Positions 1-6,226 of a stretch of 7,334 bases of DNA are shown here, piece after piece. The notes under the pieces were generated by a model, which saw only the letters and a program-made list of their open reading frames with translations, did no database searches and was not told the origin of the DNA. Positions within the stretch are counted from its first letter, which is position 1; each line of letters begins with the position of its first letter. This DNA is from JBNKDD01 sp050288085 (GTDB taxonomy: Bacteria > Chloroflexota > Anaerolineae > Aggregatilineales > UBA3940): the NCBI GenBank assembly GCA_050288085.1, contig JBNKDD010000292.1:1-7334 (forward strand), given 5' to 3'. The position numbers and the translations under genes were made by a program.

Positions 1-405
1 TGCTTCCGCATAGGGTTTTTCATGCGTCGAATCATCGATAATCAGGTAGCCGGTCACGGAGGTTACCCGAATACGACGCCCGCTCTGGGCACTCATGCGG
101 CGCTGTCGCTGCTGTTTTTCTATCTGCACCGCTGGCTCAATTTGCTCCACAAACTGCTCATACCAACTCGCCATCAACAAACGTGCCGACCAGTTCATCT
201 CCCGCACAAAACGCGACAGATTCCAATCGCCGATTTCATCCGCCACCTGACTGCTTATCTCTTTCAGCGTTCGTCGTCCTTCTGTTTCTACCATTCCCAG
301 CACCACGGTCACCAGGCAGCGCCATTGGGCGGCGTTAAACAAGTTTTCATAGGCTTTCAGCGCTTGACACAACCACTCAGACAGACAGATAATCGGTTTG
401 GGCAT
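1..405 (-). CDS. IS701-like family DDE transposase, N-terminal 135 residues (runs off the left edge)
   Basis: The minus strand is open from ATG at 405-403 to the window edge. The visible protein starts MPKPIICLSEWL and ends YLIIDDSTHEKPYAEA. The first part (about residues 1-115) is a helical N-terminal region with a run of K/Q/R residues near 98-105. The segment IIDDS at about 122-126 looks like the first catalytic aspartate strand of IS4/IS701-type DDE transposases, in which a phrase like IIDDSTxxKP is typical. The remaining D and E of the triad would lie beyond the left edge. The start is chosen because CCCGGAGA stands at a proper distance upstream on the minus strand, and because translation before it does not resemble a transposase. 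The visible part has no stop or frameshift, so the gene may be intact. Its role would be cut-and-paste transposition of its own element. Confidence 0.8.
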   Translation of the reverse strand, partial: MPKPIICLSEWLCQALKAYENLFNAAQWRCLVTVVLGMVETEGRRTLKEISSQVADEIGDWNLSRFVREMNWSARLLMASWYEQFVEQIEPAVQIEKQQRQRRMSAQSGRRIRVTSVTGYLIIDDSTHEKPYAEA

Positions 406-509
406 GGTTTTCTCCGGGCGAAAGTTTGGTTGACACTTACCTTTTACCCGAAACCATGCCTCTTGTCATCTTCTTTTCTAACCTTTTTCCGTCAAAGTAC
501 TGTGGGTGG
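1..509 (-). mobile_element. Partial IS701-like insertion sequence, transposase-proximal end
   Basis: The element enters from the left edge and contains the start of a DDE transposase on the minus strand. IS701-family elements are known to favour 4-bp YTAR targets. The sequence TTAA at 510-513 fits this and lies about 100 bases upstream of the transposase start, a normal distance to an IS terminus. I therefore place the end at about 509, so that the element would begin, on the minus strand, with CCACCCACAGTACTTTG. The other terminus is outside the window, so neither the inverted repeat nor the target duplication can be checked. The presence of an IS is well supported by the protein. The exact boundary is a guess. 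Confidence 0.5.
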
Positions 510-776
510 TTAAGTAGTCAAGTTAATCTTACACATATGAAGGGTTAAGGCCTTACCCGAATCAACAATGATGACAAAACTAGATACCAATTCATCTCGC
601 CTGAGCAGCCTCCCGGCGCAATCTCAATCTGTGATTGGCAACTCTTTTGCACACATCAGAATCATCCTGCCCCTCGAACAGAGAATCAATTTTTAGATAG
701 AACAAAAGGACTAAAGCCGATATACTTTGAGAGTTGCAATTGTGTCAGACCGATCTGAGGGAGTATAGGTATCAAG
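510..776. other. Spacer between the IS end and the DUF1697 gene
   Basis: I see no convincing gene here. A near-palindrome at 543-559 (GGGT-T-AAGGCCTT-ACCC, one bulged T) could fold into a short hairpin but has no T-run. A 42-codon ORF at 568-696 on the plus strand has no ribosome binding site and no recognisable content. The last 60 bases hold a weak promoter candidate for the next gene. Confidence 0.5.
698..726 (+). promoter_or_regulatory. Candidate sigma70-type promoter of the DUF1697 gene
   Basis: TATACT at 721-726 matches five of six positions of the -10 consensus and lies about 50 bases before the start codon. At 17-bp spacing the -35 position (698-703, TAGAAC) matches only three of six. 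This is a weak call resting mainly on the -10 box. Confidence 0.3.
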
Positions 777-1319
777 ATGCCGAAAACACGCTATGTAGCC
801 CTCCTGCGGGGCATCAATGTGGGCGGGAACAAGAAGATCCAGATGGTAGATCTACGGGAAATGTTTGCTTCATTGGGGTTCGAGAACATCAAAACCGTTC
901 TTGCCAGTGGCAACGTCGCCTGGGATGTTGAGGACAGCGACACCACTTCCATGCAAGCGGTCATTGAACAGGGAATTGAAGTGACTTTCGGTTTCCGCGT
1001 CAACGTTATCGTGATGCCACGTGAGCAGGTGGAACGCCTTGTCGCAAGCAATCCGTTTGAGGACATCGAGGTGACGAAGGATACTCGCCTCTACGTTACT
1101 TTCCTCCCGGAACCAACAACGACAAATCTCGCACTTCCCTATCAGGTGCCTGCACAAGACTTCACGATTCTGTATATGAGCGATACTGAGGTATGCAGCG
1201 TGCTAACGCTGTCACCAACATCACGGACGGTCGACTCTATGAGTATTCTGGAGAAAGAATTTGGCAAGAATGTCACAACGCGCAATTGGAACACTGTCGT
1301 CAAGCTCGCCAATTTGTGA
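777..1319 (+). CDS. DUF1697 family protein
   Basis: This 180-residue protein has the hallmarks of DUF1697 along its full length. The N-terminal strand YVALLRGINVGGNKKIQM (about 6-23) is the family signature. It is followed by LREMFASLGFENIKTVLASG (26-45) and the conserved SGNVAWD. The C-terminal ending TTRNWNTVVKLANL is also typical. The length equals the family norm, so it is complete. The biochemical function of DUF1697 is unknown. The family is common as a stand-alone cytoplasmic protein in soil bacteria, and this one has no signal peptide or membrane segment. The ATG at 777 is supported by AGGGAG (758-763) and AGGT (767-770) upstream. It stands alone: the spacers before and after are long, and nothing here suggests an operon partner. 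Family assignment is firm; function is open. Confidence 0.93.
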   Translation: MPKTRYVALLRGINVGGNKKIQMVDLREMFASLGFENIKTVLASGNVAWDVEDSDTTSMQAVIEQGIEVTFGFRVNVIVMPREQVERLVASNPFEDIEVTKDTRLYVTFLPEPTTTNLALPYQVPAQDFTILYMSDTEVCSVLTLSPTSRTVDSMSILEKEFGKNVTTRNWNTVVKLANL

Positions 1320-1440
1320 TAAGTCGCATGATGCCTATGAATGAGCAGTAACCCCGTATAGTATAGTAACAACACCGAGCGTGCTTATCCACAGCGGCAG
1401 CTTGACGAGATGCTCATGCTCTAGTGGGAGAGGGCGCACC

Positions 1441-1456
1441 CTGTCCTTTTGGACAG
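1441..1456. terminator. Small perfect hairpin, weak terminator candidate
   Basis: CTGTCC (1441-1446), loop TTTT, GGACAG (1451-1456) is a perfect 6-bp stem about 120 bases after the DUF1697 stop. AGGG/CCCT just before it can form another small stem. No T-run follows directly on the plus strand, so intrinsic termination is doubtful. Confidence 0.25.
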
Positions 1457-1582
1457 CTTAAAATTGATCGTTTGTCGGATGGGCTGCCTCTCTTTTTTTG
1501 CTAGATTCGAGGTCGCATTTAGGGGCAGAGGGCATCTTGCATCTGGGCAACCTTTCAGAGTTAAAGATGGGGGACAGAACAT

Positions 1583-1608
1583 ATAGTACAGGTATACCTC
1601 GCCCCTGT
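1583..1608. promoter_or_regulatory. Operator-like inverted repeat upstream of the FAD oxidase
   Basis: ACAGG at 1588-1592 and CCTGT at 1604-1608 form an inverted repeat with an 11-base gap. The gap side includes the 8-base palindrome GGTATACC (1591-1598). TATAGT at 1582-1587 could serve as a -10 box, although the matching -35 region is poor. The words ATAGTACAGG and CCCCTGT found here recur in the leader of the SDR operon (3130-3149). Regulation by a shared binding protein is inferred, not shown. Confidence 0.3.
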
Positions 1609-1650
1609 GAAAGAACTTTGTAAGTAATCGGAAGATGGTAGGAGATAAGA

Positions 1651-3057
1651 ATGTCAAGGAAAGTATTGCAAAGCACCGTACAGCATACGCTCTCGATCCC
1701 GCTGCTTCGGGATGTCGTTCAGGGACGGGTGATTGTGCCCGGCGACCCTGACTACGACGAGACTCGCACCGTTTTCTATGGCGGCATCGACCGCCGACCG
1801 GCGCTAATCGTTCGGGCTGCAAATGCATCTGATGTTTCGTATGTGGTATCACTTGCCCGCGAGACCGGGTTGGAGCTGGCACTTCGCAGCGGCGGCCACA
1901 GCTATGCCGGGCACAGTACCTCGGAAGGTGGCATTGTGCTTGACCTCTCGGAAATGAAAGGGCTGAAGATTGATGTGCCCGCCCGCACCGCCTGGGCCGA
2001 GACGGGGCTGACAGCGGGCGAATTCACAGCAGCAGCGGCGGCTCATGGCCTGGCTCTCGGATTCGGGGATACCGGTTCGGTTGGGATTGGCGGGATCACA
2101 CTGGGGGGTGGGGTTGGATTCCTTACCCGCAAGCATGGCCTGACCATCGATTCCCTGCTTGCCGCTGAGATCGTGACCGCAGATGGCGAACTTCTGTATG
2201 TGGATTCGCAAGCCCATCCTGATTTGTTCTGGGCGATCCGCGGCGGCGGGGGCAACTTTGGCGTTGTGATCCGCTTTCAGTTTCAGTTGTATGAGGTCGA
2301 TACGGTTGTGGGTGGGCTTCTCGTCCTGCCGGCCACACCGGAGAATATCCGCGCTTTTGCGGCTGAGGCCGAGGCAGCGCCGGAGGAACTCTCGACCATT
2401 GCCAACGTCATGACCGCCCCGCCCATGCCGTTTCTACCCGCCGAATATCATGGACAGATCGTCATCATGGCAATGTTAGTCTATGCCGGTGTGGTTGAAG
2501 CAGGTGAGCGTGCCATCGTGCCGTTCCGGGCACTGGCTACACCCATCGCCGATATGATCCGGCAAATGCCATACCCGGAAATATACCCGCCAGAGGAAGA
2601 CTATCATCCTGTCGGAGCCGTTCGTTCGCTGTTCATAGATAACCTCGATCAGAGCAGAGCGGAACTGATCATTGAACGGCTGCAGGCCTCGACAGCACAG
2701 ACGTCCGTGACACAGTTCCGGGTGCTTGGCGGGGCGATGGCCCGTGTGCCCGTCGAAGATACAGCCTTTGCCCATCGCAACCGGCGGATTATGGTGAATG
2801 TTGCCGCATTGTATGAGCATCCAGAGGAAGCCGCAAAACATGAGGCCTGGGTTGCTGGATTTGCGGCGGCGCTCGGTAAGGGTGACAGCGGGGTGTATGT
2901 TAACTTCCTGGGGGACGAGGGTGAGGCACGAGTCCATGATGTGTACCCTGGGGAGACCTGGAACCGGCTGGCAGCAGTCAAGGCGCGCTACGATCCGACC
3001 AATCTGTTCCGGCGCAATCATAATATTCCTCCACGAGCGGAGGTTGCCAGCCAGTAG
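1651..3057 (+). CDS. FAD-binding oxidoreductase, berberine bridge enzyme (BBE)-like
   Basis: This 468-residue flavoenzyme has the length and layout of bacterial BBE-like oxidases. A PCMH-type FAD-binding domain spans about 45-217, with the flavin-anchor motif RSGGHSYAGHS at 79-89. His83 is the residue that normally carries 8-alpha-histidyl FAD. GIGGITLGGGVGFLTRKHG (145-163) and RGGGGNFGVV (197-206) are further FAD-binding loops. A substrate domain follows, and the BBE C-terminal motif is at about 415-463 (YVNFLGDE, then RYDPTNLFRRNHNIPP). The position that in bicovalent members holds Cys (GxCPTVG) reads GDTGSVG here, with Thr141, so only the histidyl bond is expected. Such enzymes oxidise sugars, alcohols or secondary metabolites with O2; the substrate cannot be read from the sequence. 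There is no clear signal peptide. The ATG is supported by GGAG six bases upstream, and the gene ends in tandem TAG TGA. By eye it looks more GC-rich than the genes that follow. Confidence 0.93.
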   Translation: MSRKVLQSTVQHTLSIPLLRDVVQGRVIVPGDPDYDETRTVFYGGIDRRPALIVRAANASDVSYVVSLARETGLELALRSGGHSYAGHSTSEGGIVLDLSEMKGLKIDVPARTAWAETGLTAGEFTAAAAAHGLALGFGDTGSVGIGGITLGGGVGFLTRKHGLTIDSLLAAEIVTADGELLYVDSQAHPDLFWAIRGGGGNFGVVIRFQFQLYEVDTVVGGLLVLPATPENIRAFAAEAEAAPEELSTIANVMTAPPMPFLPAEYHGQIVIMAMLVYAGVVEAGERAIVPFRALATPIADMIRQMPYPEIYPPEEDYHPVGAVRSLFIDNLDQSRAELIIERLQASTAQTSVTQFRVLGGAMARVPVEDTAFAHRNRRIMVNVAALYEHPEEAAKHEAWVAGFAAALGKGDSGVYVNFLGDEGEARVHDVYPGETWNRLAAVKARYDPTNLFRRNHNIPPRAEVASQ

Positions 3058-3067
3058 TGACCGTCAT

Positions 3068-3099
3068 CACTGAACGTGCCAAGCAAGCATGGTTCAGTG
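3068..3099 (+). terminator. 8-bp hairpin after the oxidase stop codon, possible 3' end
   Basis: CACTGAAC (3068-3075) and GTTCAGTG (3092-3099) are perfectly complementary around a 16-base loop. The hairpin begins 11 bases after the TAG stop. No T-run follows, so it may protect an mRNA 3' end or assist factor-dependent termination; it does not look like a classic intrinsic terminator. Confidence 0.35.
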
Positions 3100-3129
3100 C
3101 TGTTGATAAGAACACAACCCACGAGATCA

Positions 3130-3149
3130 CCCCTGTCCCATAGTACAGG
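3130..3149. promoter_or_regulatory. Operator-like inverted repeat upstream of the SDR operon
   Basis: CCTGT (3132-3136) and ACAGG (3145-3149) form an inverted repeat with an 8-base gap. The words CCCCTGT and ATAGTACAGG both recur upstream of the FAD oxidase at 1583-1608, in the opposite order. No good -35/-10 pair was found, so the operon promoter is not located. Confidence 0.3.
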
Positions 3150-3182
3150 ATCGGAACAGTCCGCCAGATCGACGCGGATTAC

Positions 3183-3237
3183 CTCCTTTAATCGATACCA
3201 TAAAAACATGGTGGCTTATGACTAATGATTAAAGGAG
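3183..3237 (+). promoter_or_regulatory. Leader hairpin that can mask the SDR ribosome binding site
   Basis: CTCCTTTAATC (3183-3193) is exactly complementary to GATTAAAGGAG (3227-3237). The second arm contains the AAAGGAG Shine-Dalgarno sequence of the SDR gene. The loop can fold a nested stem, ACCAT (3197-3201) with ATGGT (3208-3212) around a 6-base loop. The first arm, ACCTCCTTTA at 3181-3190, has the sequence of the anti-Shine-Dalgarno end of 16S rRNA. If the leader is transcribed, this structure would block ribosome entry until it is opened, as in RNA thermometers and translational riboswitches. The pairing is seen directly; the regulatory role is inferred. Confidence 0.5.
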
Positions 3238-3243
3238 TGAATG

Positions 3244-3984
3244 ATGACTGTTCGATCTGTTCTCATTACCGGCGCATCTCGTGGGTTGGGGTTGGCGCTT
3301 GCCAACAGCCTTGCTCAAAGAGGCTGGCGGTTAATCATCAATGCACGGGGCGAAGCCGATCTCGAAACCGCTTACCAAAAACTCAGCGAATATACGCAGG
3401 TCATCGCCGTAGCTGGTGACATCAGCCATGCATCACATCGTGCTAAATTACTGGCGGCTGCTATAGAGTCAGGTGGCCTCGATGCTGTTGTGAACAATGC
3501 CGGTATCTTAGGGCCAAGTCCTCAGCCAACTCTGTTGGATTATCCCCTTGACGTATTGGAAAAAGTGTATCGCATTAACGTTCTCGCACAGCTTGGTGTT
3601 CTTCAAGCAGTTCGAAGTACCCTGAAAGAGTCGCCGCGAATCATCAATGTAACCAGCGATGCCGGTGTTAACGCCTATCCCGGCTGGGGCGGATATGGCT
3701 CGGCAAAAGCTGCGCTGGAACACCTCTCGGCGATTCTGGCCGAAGAAAACCCGCAGTGGCGTGTGTACTGGGTTGATCCCGGTGATATGCAAACACAAAT
3801 GCATCAGGAAGCATTTCCTGGCGAGGACATCAGTGATCGGCCCTTACCCCCAGCCAGTGTACCTGCTCTTATCACGCTGCTTGAAGGAGACTTGCCAAGT
3901 GGGCGGTATGAAGCGCGGAACATCCAGACCGCAAATGAAGTCGTCTCAATCAGAGAAGGATTGAGCGATGACCACAGGCACTAA
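3244..3984 (+). CDS. Short-chain dehydrogenase/reductase (SDR), NADP-type
   Basis: This 246-residue classical SDR has a complete Rossmann fold. Visible motifs are the cofactor loop TGASRGLG (9-16), Asp59-Ile60 for adenine contact, NNAG (84-87), Asn112, Ser138 in NVTSDAG, the catalytic YGSAK (Tyr151, Lys155) and VDPG (177-180). Arg35 after the second strand favours NADP(H) over NAD(H). It should reduce or oxidise a carbonyl/alcohol; the substrate is unknown. I prefer ATG 3244 to the adjacent ATG at 3241, because AAAGGAG (3231-3237) is six bases from the first and only three from the second. It is the first gene of a four-gene unit: its last 17 bases overlap the QueA-like gene, which implies co-translation. 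Its ribosome binding site is embedded in an inverted repeat. The family is certain; the physiological role is inferred only from its neighbours. Confidence 0.92.
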   Translation: MTVRSVLITGASRGLGLALANSLAQRGWRLIINARGEADLETAYQKLSEYTQVIAVAGDISHASHRAKLLAAAIESGGLDAVVNNAGILGPSPQPTLLDYPLDVLEKVYRINVLAQLGVLQAVRSTLKESPRIINVTSDAGVNAYPGWGGYGSAKAALEHLSAILAEENPQWRVYWVDPGDMQTQMHQEAFPGEDISDRPLPPASVPALITLLEGDLPSGRYEARNIQTANEVVSIREGLSDDHRH

Positions 3985-5026
3985 TCAAGGTTTGGCGTTC
4001 AATCTACCCCCCTTGCTCGAAGCATCTGTGCCGCCTGAAACCCGTGCAGGAGGATCGCGCAGCAACGTTCGGTTGATGGTATCTCATATCGCAGCGAACG
4101 AGGTTTTTCATACCCGGTTCACTGAGATGGGCTCACATCTTCAACCGGGTGATGTGCTGGTAATCAATATCAGTAAAACAATCAAAGCATCTCTCCCAAT
4201 TGCTGATCGTTCAGAACTGCGTGTACATGTTTCCACACACTTACCGAACCACAGTTGGGTAGTAGAGTTACGTCGTGTGACAGACGGGAAAAGCAGCCCT
4301 TATCTGGAGGCATCAACAGGTCAATTATTGCCTCTGCCAGCCCACGCGATGGTTAAACTTGCTGCTCCATATATTCGGCGAGATGATGGAGGTGTTCGCT
4401 TGTGGACAGCCTATTTCGACCTTCCAACCGATCTGTTCACTTATCTGGAACGGTATGGCGAACCTATTCGATATCATTACGTCACCCAGAGATGGCCTAT
4501 TGAAGCTTACCAGACGGTCTATGCAACTGAATCTGGCAGCGCTGAAATGCCCTCTGCCGGGCGAGCTTTTACACCGGAATTGATCACGCAACTGATTGCC
4601 AGCGAGATTCATATTGTGCCGCTTGTACTGCATACCGGCGTCGCCAGCCTTGAAGTCAACGAGACACCCTATGAAGAATACTATCGAATACCACAACCGA
4701 CTGCGGATTTGATCAGGCTGGCAAAGCAAAATGGCCAACGGGTGGTTGCCGTTGGGACAACCGTTGTGCGGGCCATCGAATCAGCTGCATCGCCCGACGG
4801 AGATGTTGTCCCGGGTGAGCGGTGGACGGATCTCGTCATCACTCCGGAGCGACCTATGCGCGTAGTAGATGGCATTTTGACGGGCATCCACGAACCGCAG
4901 GCCACGCATCTCTCTATGCTGGAAGCTCTGGCCGGGCGTTCTCATATACAATTATGTTACCAGGCAGCACTTAAGGAGGAGTATCTCTGGCATGAATTTG
5001 GTGATCTGCACCTGATCCTGCCATGA
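3968..5026 (+). CDS. Divergent QueA-like protein (S-adenosylmethionine:tRNA ribosyltransferase-isomerase family paralogue)
   Basis: The 352-residue length and the order of motifs match QueA, which transfers and isomerises the ribosyl group of S-adenosylmethionine onto 7-aminomethyl-7-deazaguanine in tRNA. Family landmarks are LQPGDVLVIN (58-67), YQTVYATESGSAEMPSAGRAFT (split around 181-202), LVLHTGVASLEV (219-230), VVAVGTTVVRAIES (259-272), VVDGILTGIHEP (299-310) and EFGDLHLIL (343-351). Several segments differ from textbook QueA. The usual FNDTRVIPARL is replaced by INISKTIKASL, HVGxGTF by HTGVASL, AGLHFT by AGRAFT, and TNFHLPxS by TGIHEPQA. It is therefore most likely a paralogue that kept the fold and perhaps S-adenosylmethionine binding but changed substrate. 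No tgt, queC, queD, queE or queF gene is nearby. The ATG at 3968 has GAAGGA seven bases upstream and lies inside the SDR gene. Fold family is firm; queuosine function is doubtful. Confidence 0.87.
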   Translation: MTTGTNQGLAFNLPPLLEASVPPETRAGGSRSNVRLMVSHIAANEVFHTRFTEMGSHLQPGDVLVINISKTIKASLPIADRSELRVHVSTHLPNHSWVVELRRVTDGKSSPYLEASTGQLLPLPAHAMVKLAAPYIRRDDGGVRLWTAYFDLPTDLFTYLERYGEPIRYHYVTQRWPIEAYQTVYATESGSAEMPSAGRAFTPELITQLIASEIHIVPLVLHTGVASLEVNETPYEEYYRIPQPTADLIRLAKQNGQRVVAVGTTVVRAIESAASPDGDVVPGERWTDLVITPERPMRVVDGILTGIHEPQATHLSMLEALAGRSHIQLCYQAALKEEYLWHEFGDLHLILP

Positions 5027-5059
5027 GTAGCATGAAAAAGGTTTCAAGGAGAACTCTTT

Positions 5060-6226
5060 GTGAATGACATCGAATTGGTTAACCGCCATAATCGAGAGCT
5101 CATGATCTTGAATTCGATAGCTCAGGCCCTTAACCGCGAAGTCGATTTACAGAGCGCCCTACAGGTAACGCTTTCAGAAGTGGTGCGCCTGTTTGATCTA
5201 CAAACAGGGTGGGTATGGCTAATCGATGCTGATAGCAGCGAGCCCTACCTTGCTGCATCATTGCATCTACCGCCTGCCCTGGCCGAGCAGCCGCACATGA
5301 TGGCCGGTACTCGCTACTGTTTCTGTCTTGATTCGTATCAGAACGGGCAAATGGCCGACGCGACCAATATCAGCATTATCACCTGTACACGTCTTCAAAA
5401 CTTGTTAGGAGATACTCACGGGCTGCGTAATCACGCCAGTATCCCCCTGTTTGCCCAACAGGGTACACCCCTTGGGCTGCTCAATGTCGTTGGATCAGAT
5501 TGGCAGGAACTGACAGACGAGGAACTCCAACTTCTGAACACCGTTGGCGAATTATTGAGCATTGCGATTGAACGTGCGGGGCTGTTCAAACACAGCACAC
5601 GGTTGGGTGCTGTTGAAGAGCGGAACCGACTTGCCCGTGAGATTCATGATACGGTCGCACAGGGACTGACCGCCATCTCGCTGCGACTGGACACAATTGA
5701 TGCATTGATTGAGGCACAGGGATCGGTTGATCAGGTAGCTCCACTTGTGAAAGAAGCGTTGAATCTTACCCTATCTAATCTTGAGGAAGTCCGGCGCTCT
5801 GTGATGGATTTGCGAGCAGCACCGCTGAAAGGTTTAACCCTTGCCGAAGCGTTAGAAAACTTGATTGAGAATAACGCCGCGACTGAACTAGAAGTGTCAT
5901 GCTATACTGGCGACAATCGTTCTTTGCCACCCAATGTTGAAGTTGGCCTGTATCGAATTGCACAGGAAGCACTTGCCAATATCATCGAACACGCGCAGGC
6001 AAGTTCAGCGTTAGTTAAACTCGTAACTACCCCTGATCGTGTTCGCCTGATCGTTCAAGATAATGGGATTGGCTTCGATCCGTCCGGAGTCACAGGCCAG
6101 CGGTTTGGCCTGATAGGAATGAACGAACGTGCTCGTTTAATGAAGGGCGTGCTGGAGATTTGCAGTTCGGAGGGTGAGGGAACGCGAATTGAGGTTACGA
6201 TACCCTTAGGAGAGTCAGATGCCTGA
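5060..6226 (+). CDS. Soluble GAF-domain sensor histidine kinase (NarX/LiaS-type HisKA_3)
   Basis: This 388-residue kinase has a short N-terminal helix (about 5-30), a GAF domain (about 25-175), a HisKA_3 dimerisation domain (about 186-253) and a HATPase_c domain (about 290-383). The phosphorylated His is His196 in EERNRLAREIHDTVAQGL. The N-box is EALANIIEHAQA (303-314), the G1 box DNGIGF (334-339), and the G2 region GQRFGLIGMNERA (346-358). No transmembrane segment is visible, so it senses a cytoplasmic signal. The GAF domain carries Cys87, Cys89 and Cys109 (RYCFCLD and IITCTRL), a pattern that could bind a metal or Fe-S cluster or act as a redox switch. GTG at 5060 is chosen as start because AAGGAG (5046-5051) is eight bases upstream. 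The gene starts 33 bases after the QueA-like stop and overlaps the regulator gene by 8 bases, so the two encode a cognate pair. Confidence 0.92.
   Translation: MNDIELVNRHNRELMILNSIAQALNREVDLQSALQVTLSEVVRLFDLQTGWVWLIDADSSEPYLAASLHLPPALAEQPHMMAGTRYCFCLDSYQNGQMADATNISIITCTRLQNLLGDTHGLRNHASIPLFAQQGTPLGLLNVVGSDWQELTDEELQLLNTVGELLSIAIERAGLFKHSTRLGAVEERNRLAREIHDTVAQGLTAISLRLDTIDALIEAQGSVDQVAPLVKEALNLTLSNLEEVRRSVMDLRAAPLKGLTLAEALENLIENNAATELEVSCYTGDNRSLPPNVEVGLYRIAQEALANIIEHAQASSALVKLVTTPDRVRLIVQDNGIGFDPSGVTGQRFGLIGMNERARLMKGVLEICSSEGEGTRIEVTIPLGESDA

Larger units (their letters stand above)
1320..1650. other. 331-base spacer with small hairpins, a DnaA-box match and the leader of the FAD oxidase gene
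   Basis: No gene is supported on either strand. Features seen are TTATCCACA at 1385-1393 (identical to the DnaA-box consensus, but single), a 6-bp hairpin at 1441-1456, a run of seven T at about 1493-1499 without a convincing stem before it, and a tandem GCATCT/GCATCT near 1531-1546. The palindrome GGTATACC at 1591-1598 sits inside a longer ACAGG...CCTGT inverted repeat. The spacer ends in a clear ribosome binding site, GGAG at 1641-1644, six bases before the oxidase start. Confidence 0.6.
3058..3243. other. 186-base spacer between the oxidase and the SDR operon
   Basis: No gene is seen. The spacer holds, in order, an 8-bp hairpin just after the oxidase stop, a CCTGT...ACAGG inverted repeat, and a long inverted repeat that includes the Shine-Dalgarno sequence of the SDR gene. 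Each is described separately. Confidence 0.6.

Noticed and set aside
22..513. 163-codon plus-strand reading frame
   Set aside because: It is the antisense of the transposase start on the minus strand. It has no ribosome binding site, and its protein looks like random translation (long Gln/His/Leu stretches), whereas the minus strand gives a recognisable DDE transposase with a good ribosome binding site.
543..559. GGGTTAAGGCCTTACCC near-palindrome as a terminator or operator
   Set aside because: The stem has a bulge and almost no loop, and no T-run follows. Nothing ties it to a gene.
568..696. 42-codon plus-strand ORF in the spacer before the DUF1697 gene
   Set aside because: No ribosome binding site, no motif, and it is short enough to arise by chance.
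1385..1393. TTATCCACA, identical to the consensus DnaA box
   Set aside because: Only one copy is present, with no AT-rich unwinding element or dnaA/dnaN nearby. A single 9-mer is expected by chance in a genome, so it does not support an origin.
1421..1882. Long minus-strand reading frame across the oxidase leader and start
   Set aside because: It overlaps the well-supported oxidase gene and has no ribosome binding site or recognisable domain. It is a shadow caused by the codon pattern of the real gene.
2476..3021. 181-codon minus-strand reading frame inside the oxidase gene
   Set aside because: It lies wholly within the BBE C-terminal coding region, whose motifs are unmistakable on the plus strand. 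The antisense product has no recognisable feature.
3176..3190. GGATTACCTCCTTTA, resembling the 3' end of a 16S rRNA gene
   Set aside because: The bases before it do not match 16S rRNA. It is better explained as the arm that pairs with the SDR ribosome binding site.
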